A stretch of DNA of 64,000 nucleotides, from positions 248,001-312,000 of the forward strand of contig CAVYAT010000005.1 of assembly GCA_963766605.1 (NCBI GenBank), written 5' to 3'. Under the pieces are notes generated by a model. That model worked only from the letters and a program-made list of their open reading frames with translations, was not told where the DNA came from and made no database searches. A program made the position numbers and the translations under genes. Below, piece after piece: positions 1 through 6,304 of this stretch. Each line of letters starts with the position of its first letter. The stretch's first letter is position 1. Source of the stretch: AC-49 sp963766605 (GTDB lineage Bacteria; Actinomycetota; Thermoleophilia; Solirubrobacterales; Solirubrobacteraceae).

Positions 1-629
1 GGGGCCAGGACGAGCGTCCGTTCCTGGCGCGCGCGCTGTCGGTCCTGCGCGAGGGGCCCGACGGGCTGCAGTTCATGCTCGAGGACGTCGGGCCGGGGAC
101 GGCCCGGCTGTGCGCGCTGACCGAGGGCGAGGGCCTGTGGTTGACCGGTCCGCTGGGCAACGGCTTCACGCGACCCGGCGACGGGCGCCGGGCGATCCTG
201 TGCGGCGGCGGGGTCGGGATCGCGCCGCTGGCGATCTGGCAGGACGCGCTGGGCGCCGGCGCGACCGTCCTGCTCGGCTTCCGCGACGCCGACCACGCGT
301 CCGGCGCCGCGCTGCTCTACGGCGCGGTCGTCGCGACCGACGACGGCTCGGTCGGCCACCACGGCTTCGTCACCGAGCTACTGACCGCCGAGCTCGATCG
401 CGACGCCGGCGCGGTGGTCTACGCCTGCGGGCCGCCGCCGATGCTCGAGGCCGTCCGCGCGCTGTGCGCACAGCGTGGCGTTGCGGCCCAGCTCGCGCTC
501 GAGGCGCCGATGGCGTGCGGCTTCGGCGCCTGCTACGGGTGCGTCGTTCCGGCGGCCGGCGGCGGCTATGTGCGCGTCTGCGTCGACGGTCCGGTGCTCG
601 ACGCGGCGGCCCTGGCCGCGGTCGCATGA
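1..629 (+). CDS. pyrK: Dihydroorotate dehydrogenase electron-transfer subunit PyrK (5' partial)
   Basis: Iron-sulfur flavoprotein subunit that passes electrons from PyrD to NAD+ in pyrimidine synthesis. The reading frame is open from base 3, so the start lies upstream of the window. The visible part contains a glycine-rich nucleotide-binding stretch (LCGGGVGIAPL), the ferredoxin-reductase-like YACGPPPML segment and, near the C-terminus, CGFGACYGC, which matches the cysteine cluster that holds the [2Fe-2S] centre in PyrK. Its TGA overlaps the pyrD ATG (ATGA), so the two are translationally coupled, as expected for a class 1B dihydroorotate dehydrogenase. Confidence 0.9.
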   Translation, partial: GQDERPFLARALSVLREGPDGLQFMLEDVGPGTARLCALTEGEGLWLTGPLGNGFTRPGDGRRAILCGGGVGIAPLAIWQDALGAGATVLLGFRDADHASGAALLYGAVVATDDGSVGHHGFVTELLTAELDRDAGAVVYACGPPPMLEAVRALCAQRGVAAQLALEAPMACGFGACYGCVVPAAGGGYVRVCVDGPVLDAAALAAVA

Positions 630-1507
630 GCGTCTGGCTCTGCGGACTGGAGCTCGAGCACCCGATCATCAACGGCTCGGGGACGTTCGACGCGATCGCC
701 GCGCTCGACGTGTTCGGCGACCAGCTGTTGGCCGCGTTCCCGTTCAGCGCCTACGTCTCCAAGACGATCACGCTGCGCCCGCGGCCCGGCAACCCGGCGC
801 CGCGGCTGTTCGAGACGCCGGGCGGGATGATCAACTCGATCGGGCTGCCCAACAAGGGCCTGGCGGGCTATGTCGAGCACGACCTGCCGGTCCTGGCCAC
901 GCTTCCGGTGCCGCTGATCACCAACGTCATGGGCTCCGACGCCGACGAGCTGTCGCAGCTCGTCGCCGCCTGCCATGCGCGACCCGAGATCGCAGCCGTG
1001 GAGCTCAACGTGTCGTGCCCGAACGTCGCCACGGGCCTCGACATCGGCGCCGACCCGGGCGAACTGCAGGCGGTCGTCGCCGCCGTGCGTCCCCACACCG
1101 ACAAGCCGCTGATCGTGAAGCTGACGCCGAACACGGCCGATGTGCCCGCCTGCGCGGCCGGCGCCCAGGCCGGCGGCGCCGACGCGGTGTCGCTGATCAA
1201 CACGCTGCGCGCGATGGCCCTGAGACCGGACGGCGTGGCGCAGCCGTGGCTCGGCGGGCGCACCGGAGGCCTCAGCGGCCCGGCGATCCGCACCGTAGCG
1301 CTGGCCCAGGTTGCCGCGGTCGCGGCCCGGGTCGAGATCCCGGTGATCGGCATGGGCGGGGTTCAGACGTCCGCGCACGCACAGAATCTGCTCGATGTGG
1401 GCGCTAAGCTTGTGGCCGTCGGCACAGAGACGTTTCGCGACCCGGCGGCGGCCGTGCGCATCGCGAGCGGGCTGCGGAAATTCGCCGCAAAAAGCGGGCA
1501 GAATTGA
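626..1507 (+). CDS. pyrD: Dihydroorotate dehydrogenase (catalytic subunit, class 1B)
   Basis: Oxidises dihydroorotate to orotate with FMN; 293 residues, normal for the class 1B catalytic subunit. Visible family segments are NGSGTF near the N-terminus, ETPGGMINSIGLPNKG, the ELNVSCPN motif with the catalytic-loop cysteine, and IPVIGMGGV in the FMN phosphate-binding region. The open frame extends far upstream, but the ATG at 626 overlapping the pyrK stop is the clear start. The class 1B assignment rests on the coupled pyrK. Confidence 0.95.
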   Translation: MSVWLCGLELEHPIINGSGTFDAIAALDVFGDQLLAAFPFSAYVSKTITLRPRPGNPAPRLFETPGGMINSIGLPNKGLAGYVEHDLPVLATLPVPLITNVMGSDADELSQLVAACHARPEIAAVELNVSCPNVATGLDIGADPGELQAVVAAVRPHTDKPLIVKLTPNTADVPACAAGAQAGGADAVSLINTLRAMALRPDGVAQPWLGGRTGGLSGPAIRTVALAQVAAVAARVEIPVIGMGGVQTSAHAQNLLDVGAKLVAVGTETFRDPAAAVRIASGLRKFAAKSGQN

Positions 1508-1675
1508 CCCGCTCAGAAGCGGTCACAACGTGGTCACACTGCCAGCTGGATAACCAATCACAGAAATCGCCTGCAAACGTGCGGAAAACCGTCAAGCAGG
1601 CTGAACAAGCCTCGACCTGAGGTTCACGTCAAGGCGAATTCGGGCGTTTGACCTTGCAGCCGTGTGCCCAGGATG

Positions 1676-1681
1676 TATATT
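1676..1681 (+). promoter_or_regulatory. -10 hexamer TATATT for mihF (leaderless type)
   Basis: TATATT lies 8 nt before the GTG at 1690, the only AT-rich hexamer in the area and the spacing expected when transcription starts at the start codon. A TTGACC at 1648-1653 could be a -35 element, although its 22-nt spacer is long. The 1508-1675 intergenic region shows no other recognisable element. Confidence 0.5.
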
Positions 1682-1689
1682 CGCCCGCC

Positions 1690-2031
1690 GTGCCGTCGGC
1701 CACGAATACACCCCCAAAACAGGCCGCGGCCCCGGAGCGATCACTCGTGCAGCGAATGGACGCACTGCAGCGTGCGAATGAGATTCGGACCGCTCGCGCG
1801 CAGCTCAAGAAGGACCTCAAAGCCGGCCGCCGCTCGATCCACGAGCTGCTCCAGTCACCGCCGTCCTACCTGGAGACGGCGAAGGTCTTCGACATGCTCG
1901 TCGCCGTGCCCAAGTACGGACGCGTCAAGGCCAACAAGGTCCTGACGCAGTGCCGGATCTCGCCGTCGAAGACGATCGGCGGACTTTCCGAGCGTCAGCG
2001 CAGCGAGCTCGTCTCGTCACTGCGGCGCTAG
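1690..2031 (+). CDS. mihF: Integration host factor, actinobacterial type (MihF)
   Basis: Small basic DNA-binding nucleoid protein (113 aa from this GTG) with the S13/H2TH-like region of actinobacterial MihF. The visible hallmark is the helix-rich core containing PKYGRVKANKVL followed by CRISPSKTIGGLSERQR. The position just upstream of gmk is the classical mihF location. An alternative TTG start at 1648 would add 14 residues but would place the start upstream of the -10 element, so GTG 1690 is preferred. Its 3' end overlaps the convergent acetyltransferase gene by 15 bp. Confidence 0.85.
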   Translation: MPSATNTPPKQAAAPERSLVQRMDALQRANEIRTARAQLKKDLKAGRRSIHELLQSPPSYLETAKVFDMLVAVPKYGRVKANKVLTQCRISPSKTIGGLSERQRSELVSSLRR

Positions 2032-2445
2032 GCGCCACTCGCGGATCACGACCGGGCCCGTGCGCTTCGCGCCGGCGCTGTCGTACGTGGCAAGCGCGGC
2101 TTCGTCATCGGCGTCGACGGCCACCCACATGCTGTGGCACGAGCGCTCACGCGCCAGGTTCTCCAGCGCCCGCACGAGCGAGCGCCCGATCCCGCGCCGG
2201 CGGGCGTGCTCGGCGACCGCGAGCTCGTAGAGGAACATCTCGGTTCCCTTGTCGGGATGCGTCGTCAGGACGCCGGAGACGAAGCCGACGGGCGCGCCGT
2301 CGTCGTAGGCCACGAGCAGCTGGTGGCGTGGATCGTCGAGGAACTCGCGCGTCGCCTGCGGCTGAGCCGGACCGTCGAGCAGGGCCTGCGCGGCGACCAC
2401 GAGCGCCTCGTCGCCGGCCCCGAGTGGGCGGATCTCGATGGCCAT
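2017..2445 (-). CDS. GNAT-family N-acetyltransferase (AAC(3)-I-like)
   Basis: A 142-residue GNAT fold protein that transfers acetyl from acetyl-CoA to an amine; the substrate is not known. The acetyl-CoA pyrophosphate loop reads RRRGIGRS, preceded by the strand FLYELAVAEHA and followed by the AALATYDSAG motif. This arrangement, with a GTEMFLYELAV segment, resembles the AAC(3)-I aminoglycoside acetyltransferase subgroup, but similarity alone does not show resistance activity. ATG 2445 was chosen over an upstream in-frame ATG (2478) because a TAGCCT hexamer sits 7 nt before it. It sits as an inverted gene between mihF and gmk. Confidence 0.8.
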   Translation of the reverse strand: MAIEIRPLGAGDEALVVAAQALLDGPAQPQATREFLDDPRHQLLVAYDDGAPVGFVSGVLTTHPDKGTEMFLYELAVAEHARRRGIGRSLVRALENLARERSCHSMWVAVDADDEAALATYDSAGAKRTGPVVIREWRLAPQ

Positions 2446-2452
2446 TTTCGCG

Positions 2453-2458
2453 AGGCTA
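2453..2458 (-). promoter_or_regulatory. -10 hexamer TAGCCT for the GNAT gene
   Basis: On the minus strand TAGCCT is followed by 7 nt and then the ATG at 2445, a leaderless arrangement. It shares a 41-bp divergent gap with the gmk promoter. Confidence 0.45.
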
Positions 2459-2472
2459 TCGGGGGCACCGCC

Positions 2473-2478
2473 TAGCAT
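2473..2478 (+). promoter_or_regulatory. -10 hexamer TAGCAT for gmk
   Basis: TAGCAT is 8 nt upstream of the gmk GTG at 2487 with no Shine-Dalgarno sequence between them, indicating a leaderless transcript and giving gmk a promoter independent of mihF. Confidence 0.5.
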
Positions 2479-2486
2479 CGGCGCCC

Positions 2487-3050
2487 GTGTCCAAGGTCTT
2501 CGTCATCACCGGGCCGTCGGGCGTCGGGAAGGGGACGCTGATCCGCCTGCTGCGCGAGCGTATCCCCGAGCTCGAGCTCAGCGTCTCGGCAACGACCCGC
2601 GCGCCGCGGCCGGGCGAGCAGGACGGTGTCGAGTACCACTTTCTCAGCGAGGACGAGTTCGCCCAGCGCGTGGCCCGCGGTGAGTTCGTCGAGTGGGCGC
2701 GTTACTCGGGGCGCAGCTACGGGACGTTGCGCTCGGAGCTCGACCGTCGCACGCAGCAGGGGACACCGGTCGTGCTCGAGATCGAGGTCCAGGGGGCGCG
2801 CCAGGTGCGTGACGCGCTGCCCGAGGCGTTGCAGATCTTCATCCGCCCGCCGTCGGATGCGGCGGCGCTGCGCGACCGGCTGATCGGTCGCGGGACCGAC
2901 GCCGGTGACGAGGTCGAGCGCCGGCTCGCGGTCGCCGAGCAGGAGCTGGCGGCGGCCGACGAGTTTCCCCACCAGGTCGTCAACGACCGCCTCGAGGACG
3001 CGGTATCCGAGCTCGTCGCGATCGTGCGGGCCGCTCTGGCGGACGACTGA
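2487..3050 (+). CDS. gmk: Guanylate kinase
   Basis: Phosphorylates GMP to GDP with ATP. The 187-residue protein has the usual length, the P-loop GPSGVGKG at residues 8-15, the GMP-binding SATTRAPRPGE and GVEYHF segments and the lid region with RLIGRG. The GTG at 2487 gives the standard N-terminus (SKVFVITGPSG); upstream open frame is a shadow of the opposite-strand GNAT gene. rpoZ follows 14 bp downstream with its own -10 hexamer. Confidence 0.96.
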   Translation: MSKVFVITGPSGVGKGTLIRLLRERIPELELSVSATTRAPRPGEQDGVEYHFLSEDEFAQRVARGEFVEWARYSGRSYGTLRSELDRRTQQGTPVVLEIEVQGARQVRDALPEALQIFIRPPSDAAALRDRLIGRGTDAGDEVERRLAVAEQELAAADEFPHQVVNDRLEDAVSELVAIVRAALADD

Positions 3051-3052
3051 AG

Positions 3053-3058
3053 TACCAT
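3053..3058 (+). promoter_or_regulatory. -10 hexamer TACCAT for rpoZ
   Basis: TACCAT lies 6 nt before the GTG start at 3065 and just after the gmk stop codon; no ribosome-binding site is visible. Leaderless-type promoter. Confidence 0.45.
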
Positions 3059-3064
3059 GGGCTC

Positions 3065-3292
3065 GTGATCTCACCGAGAATCGACAAGCTGCTCGACAAC
3101 GTGGACTCCAACTACGCGAGCGTTCTGGTCGCGGCCAAGCGGGCCCGCCAGATCAACTCCTACTACCACAACCTCGGCGAGGGGACGTTCGACGAGTTCC
3201 CGCCGCCGATGGTCGAGACCGGCTCCAAGAACTACCTGACGATCGCGCTCGAGGAAGTCGCCGCGGGCAAGATCAAGTACCACTACCGCTAG
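3065..3292 (+). CDS. rpoZ: DNA-directed RNA polymerase omega subunit
   Basis: Smallest RNA polymerase subunit, which assists assembly of beta-prime. 75 residues, starting ISPRIDKLLDNVDSNYAS and carrying the conserved VAAKRARQINSYY segment and the C-terminal KNYLTIALEEVAAGKIKY. Located between gmk and coaBC, the usual bacterial order, with only 7 bp to coaBC. Confidence 0.95.
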   Translation: MISPRIDKLLDNVDSNYASVLVAAKRARQINSYYHNLGEGTFDEFPPPMVETGSKNYLTIALEEVAAGKIKYHYR

Positions 3293-3299
3293 TCGTCCC

Positions 3300-4574
3300 A
3301 TGGCGCGGATCCTGCTGGGAGTCAGCGGGGGGATCGCCGCCTACAAGGCGCTCGAGGTCGTGCGGCTGGCCACCAAGGCCGGTCACGCGGTGCGCGTGAT
3401 CCAGACCCCGGCCTCGCGGCGGTTCGTCGGCGCAGCGTCGTTCGCCGGGCTGTCCGGCGCCCCGGTGCTGGCCGACGAGTTCGAGCCCGACCCGGCGCGC
3501 GGCGCCTACCCCGGCGACCCCGCGCCGACCCACGACCCGATCAGCCACCTGGCGCTCGTCGCCAACGCCGACTGCTACCTGATCGCTCCGGCCAGCGCCA
3601 ACACGATCGCCAAGCTCGCGGCCGGCGTGGCCGACAACCTCGTGACCACCGCCGCGCTCGCCGCGCGGTGCCCGGTGCTCGTCGCGCCCGCGATGAACGA
3701 CGCGATGTGGGAGCACGCCGCGACGCAGGCCAACGTCGCGACGCTTCGTGCCCGCGGGGTGACGGTGATCGACCCGGCGGTCGGTGCGCTGGGCTCCAAG
3801 GGCGAGTGGGGAGTGGGGCGCCTCGTCGAGCCGCCCGCGCTGCTGGCCGCCATCGAGGCGGCGCTTGCCGCCGGCGGGTCGCCGCGTGGCTCGTGGGCCG
3901 GCGTGCGCGTCCTCGTCACCGCCGGCGGGACCCGGGAGCCGATCGACTCGGTGCGCTACGTCGGCAACCGCTCGTCGGGACGCATGGGCGCCGCGCTGGC
4001 CGCCGCCGCCGTGCGCCGCGGCGCCGAGGTGACGCTGATCGCCGCCAACGTCGAGGCCGATGTGGTGCCCGCCGGTGCGCGGCGTGTCGAGGTCGCCACG
4101 GCAGCCGAGCTGCAGGCGGCGTGTGACGCCGAGTTCGATCGCACCGACGTGCTGCTGATGGCGGCCGCGGTCGCCGACTTCCGCCCGGCCGACCCGGTGG
4201 ACGAGAAGATCAAGAAGGCCGGCCGGGTCGAGCTCGAGCTGCGCCTCGAGGCGACGACCGACGTGCTCGGCGCACTGGCCGCGCGCCGCCGACCCGAGCA
4301 GGTGCTCGTCGGGTTCGCCGCCGAGCACGGGGAGGGCGCCGACGCAGAGGCGCGGGCCAAGCTCCAGCGCAAGGGCGTCGACGCGATCGTCCTCAACGAC
4401 ATCGCGCGCTCCGACATCGGATTCGGCACCGCCGACAACGAGGTCACCATCGTCCTCAACGACGGCGAGCGCCACATTGCGCGGGCGCCGAAGGCGCAGA
4501 TCGCCGAGGCGATCCTCGACACCGTGGAGGGGCTGCGAAGCGCTCAGGGCGCCGCCGAGCGCGTCGTACAATGA
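3300..4574 (+). CDS. coaBC: Bifunctional phosphopantothenoylcysteine decarboxylase / phosphopantothenate-cysteine ligase
   Basis: Catalyses two consecutive steps of coenzyme A synthesis. The 424-residue protein has the FMN-dependent CoaC half first (GVSGGIAAYK at the N-terminus, PASANTIAKLAAG, and the PAMNDAMW substrate-recognition motif) and the CoaB ligase half second (VTAGGTREPID, RYVGNRSSGRMG, DEKIKK with the conserved lysine). Normal length and domain order. Probably cotranscribed with rpoZ; its stop overlaps the region carrying the -10 hexamer of the next gene. Confidence 0.96.
   Translation: MARILLGVSGGIAAYKALEVVRLATKAGHAVRVIQTPASRRFVGAASFAGLSGAPVLADEFEPDPARGAYPGDPAPTHDPISHLALVANADCYLIAPASANTIAKLAAGVADNLVTTAALAARCPVLVAPAMNDAMWEHAATQANVATLRARGVTVIDPAVGALGSKGEWGVGRLVEPPALLAAIEAALAAGGSPRGSWAGVRVLVTAGGTREPIDSVRYVGNRSSGRMGAALAAAAVRRGAEVTLIAANVEADVVPAGARRVEVATAAELQAACDAEFDRTDVLLMAAAVADFRPADPVDEKIKKAGRVELELRLEATTDVLGALAARRRPEQVLVGFAAEHGEGADAEARAKLQRKGVDAIVLNDIARSDIGFGTADNEVTIVLNDGERHIARAPKAQIAEAILDTVEGLRSAQGAAERVVQ
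4567..4572 (+). promoter_or_regulatory. -10 hexamer TACAAT for the TPR gene
   Basis: TACAAT at the very end of coaBC, 9 nt before the ATG at 4582. It is the best match to TANNNT in the vicinity and would give a leaderless or nearly leaderless mRNA. Confidence 0.4.
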
Positions 4575-4581
4575 GGTGGTC

Positions 4582-4944
4582 ATGGAGTCGGCCTACGAGC
4601 TGTTTCGCAACGGCACGCGATTACTGGAGGACGGCGACCACCACGCGGCGGTCGTTGCGCTGACCCGCGCCCGCGACCTCGAGCCCGACAAGGACTCGAT
4701 CCACGAAGCGCTCGGCCGCGCGCTGTTTCATTGCCGGCGTTACCGCGAGGCGGCCGACGAGTTCGCCGCCGTCGTCGATCACGCCCCGACCAACGACTAC
4801 GCCCTGTTCTGCCTCGGGCGCTCGTTGCAGCTCCAGGGCAAGCACGCCGAGGCCCGCCACCCGCTGGTGCTGGCGGCGACGCTGCGGCCGGGACGTGCGG
4901 ACTACCGGCGCTACCGCGACCAGGCGCGGCGCCGCGCGGCGTAG
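4582..4944 (+). CDS. Tetratricopeptide-repeat protein
   Basis: A 120-residue cytoplasmic protein made almost entirely of TPR helices. The first repeat begins around ELFRNGTRLLEDGDH, the second around DSIHEALGRALFHCRRY and the third around DYALFCLGRSLQLQGKH. Such repeats mediate protein contacts; no catalytic motif or signal peptide is present. In-frame GTG codons at 4576 and 4579 lie just upstream of the ATG, so the start could move by two residues. Function unknown. Confidence 0.8.
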   Translation: MESAYELFRNGTRLLEDGDHHAAVVALTRARDLEPDKDSIHEALGRALFHCRRYREAADEFAAVVDHAPTNDYALFCLGRSLQLQGKHAEARHPLVLAATLRPGRADYRRYRDQARRRAA

Positions 4945-4958
4945 GCGGCGCCTCCAAA

Positions 4959-5015
4959 CGGCATCACCAAGGAGGCGGGTCGGACCCGCTGGCAAAGCCC
5001 ACCTCCTCGATGCCG
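4959..5015. terminator. Bidirectional stem-loop between convergent genes
   Basis: The arms CGGCATC...AGGAGG and CCTCCT...GATGCCG are inverted repeats around an inner GCGGGT/ACCCGC hairpin. It fills most of the gap between the convergent TPR and ACT-domain genes, so it probably ends both transcripts. There is no T-tract, so Rho-independent action is uncertain. Confidence 0.45.
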
Positions 5016-5019
5016 CAGT

Positions 5020-5778
5020 TCAGTCCACCACGTAGCCCGCGGCGCGCAGCGTCGCCACCGCGCGCTCGGAGTCAGCCACCGACACCAGCAGCCAGTCCGT
5101 GTCAAACGTCGCGACCGCGAACACGGAGATCGCCGCGCGCGCCAGGGCTCCGGCCAGCCCCGCCAGCACGCCGATCATGTCGGGATCCAGCGGGCCGCGG
5201 ACGGCGAGCATCGCGTAGGGCCCCAGCGCCTGGACGCCGCTGGGCACCGCGTCCCACGCGCAGACCACCGACAGCTCCGACGCCGTCCGGGTGACGCTGT
5301 GGAACGCGCCCTCCCACGCCCACGGCGGAACCGGGGCGTCGGGCTCCAGCCGGCAGACCGCGAACGTGCCGTCGTGGCGCACAAGTCCCAGCGGCGAGGC
5401 CGCGGCCGGCCGCCGGCTGCGCAGCTCGGTCGCCGCGGCGACCAGCAGCCCGAGCAGGCGGTCCACAGACGCCGCCGACACGCCGGCCGGGACGAGCTCG
5501 CCCTGGACCCACACGGCGCCCGCCCCGCTATGGGCGAAACGGACCAGCGCGAGGCGCCGGTTGCGCACCAGCAGCTCGTGGTCGGAGACCCCACCGTCCG
5601 GCCCCAGAACCTCGGCCTGGGCGCGCAGCAGACCGTCGCGCAGCGCGACCCCGACGTGCAGCGGCCAGCCGCCGACGTCGTCGAGCGAGATGCCCCATTG
5701 GTCGTCGGCCACCTGGCGTGTGGCGGCCTCCAGCGACTCCAGGTAGTCCGCCACCACGGCGGTCACGGCTTCGGACAC
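5020..5778 (-). CDS. YbjN-like / CASTOR-type ACT domain fusion protein
   Basis: A 252-residue protein of unknown role. Residues 1 to about 120 resemble the YbjN/type III chaperone-like fold (alternating strands with GWPLHVGV and RRLALVRFAHS). Residues from about 125 on form an ACT_7/CASTOR-type ACT domain: FAVCRLEPDAPVPPW, SELSVVCAWDAVP, LAVRGPLD and ISVFAVATFDTDWLLV are all typical. ACT domains of this type bind small effectors such as amino acids. GTG 5778 is chosen because the longer open frame runs into the intergenic hairpins. A GACTGT hexamer sits 6 nt before this GTG. It is divergent from the rimP-nusA operon. Confidence 0.65.
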   Translation of the reverse strand: MSEAVTAVVADYLESLEAATRQVADDQWGISLDDVGGWPLHVGVALRDGLLRAQAEVLGPDGGVSDHELLVRNRRLALVRFAHSGAGAVWVQGELVPAGVSAASVDRLLGLLVAAATELRSRRPAAASPLGLVRHDGTFAVCRLEPDAPVPPWAWEGAFHSVTRTASELSVVCAWDAVPSGVQALGPYAMLAVRGPLDPDMIGVLAGLAGALARAAISVFAVATFDTDWLLVSVADSERAVATLRAAGYVVD

Positions 5779-5809
5779 GGTGCTACAGTCTGACGACAGC
5801 TTTCGATAT

Positions 5810-5865
5810 TCCGGCTTTTGGGCCGGAGACGTTCCGAAAGCGGGCGCACGCCCGCTTTTTCTTTT
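5810..5865 (+). terminator. Tandem hairpins with U-tract in the rimP-nusA leader (putative attenuator)
   Basis: Two stem-loops follow each other: TCCGGC/GCCGGA (5810-5827) and a stronger 9-bp stem AAAGCGGGC/GCCCGCTTT with a GCAC loop (5837-5858) followed by TTCTTTT. The second has the form of an intrinsic terminator. No plus-strand gene ends upstream, since the neighbour is divergent, so it lies within the 5' leader of rimP-nusA-infB, about 20 nt before the start codon. This fits an attenuator. Confidence 0.6.
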
Positions 5866-5879
5866 GTCCAAGGGAGGAG

Positions 5880-6302
5880 ATGACCGTGAGCAGCATCCAG
5901 GCCGAAGTCGAGGCACGCCTCGCAGAGGCTGAGCCGGATGTCGAGGTGCTGCTCGCCGAGCTCGTCCCGGGCGGGCTCGTCCGCGTCTTCATCGATCACC
6001 CCGGCGGCGTCACGCTCGAGGTCTGCGAGCGGGTCACCCACGCGCTGGCGGAGATCCGCGAGCGCTACGCGCTCGAGGTCTCCTCACCAGGGCTCGAGCG
6101 CCCGCTGACCAAGCCTGCGCACTTCCGCCGCTACCTCGGCCGCAAGGCCCGCGTCCGCACGCGCGGCGCCCACGACGGCCGCCGCTCGTTCACCGGCGAG
6201 CTGGTCGGCGCGAGCGACGACACGGTGACGATCGCCGTCGACAGCGGCGTTGTCGCGATCCCGTATACGGACATCAACCGATCCAACCTCGTGGAGGAGT
6301 AG
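5880..6302 (+). CDS. rimP: Ribosome maturation factor RimP
   Basis: Helps 30S subunit maturation. The 140-residue protein has the N-terminal alpha/beta domain (LVRVFIDHPGGVTLEVCERVTH) with the VSSPGLERPL motif that marks RimP, and a C-terminal SH3-like barrel ending in DINRSNLVEE. The strong AGGGAGG at 5871 lies only 2 nt from this ATG; GTG 5886, two codons on, has a better 8-nt spacing and may be the real start. First gene of the nusA operon. Confidence 0.93.
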   Translation: MTVSSIQAEVEARLAEAEPDVEVLLAELVPGGLVRVFIDHPGGVTLEVCERVTHALAEIRERYALEVSSPGLERPLTKPAHFRRYLGRKARVRTRGAHDGRRSFTGELVGASDDTVTIAVDSGVVAIPYTDINRSNLVEE

Positions 6303-6304
6303 GT

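Noticed and set aside
2017..2445. Aminoglycoside resistance gene
   Set aside because: Only subgroup-level resemblance to AAC(3)-I; no mobile element nearby and the substrate cannot be inferred.
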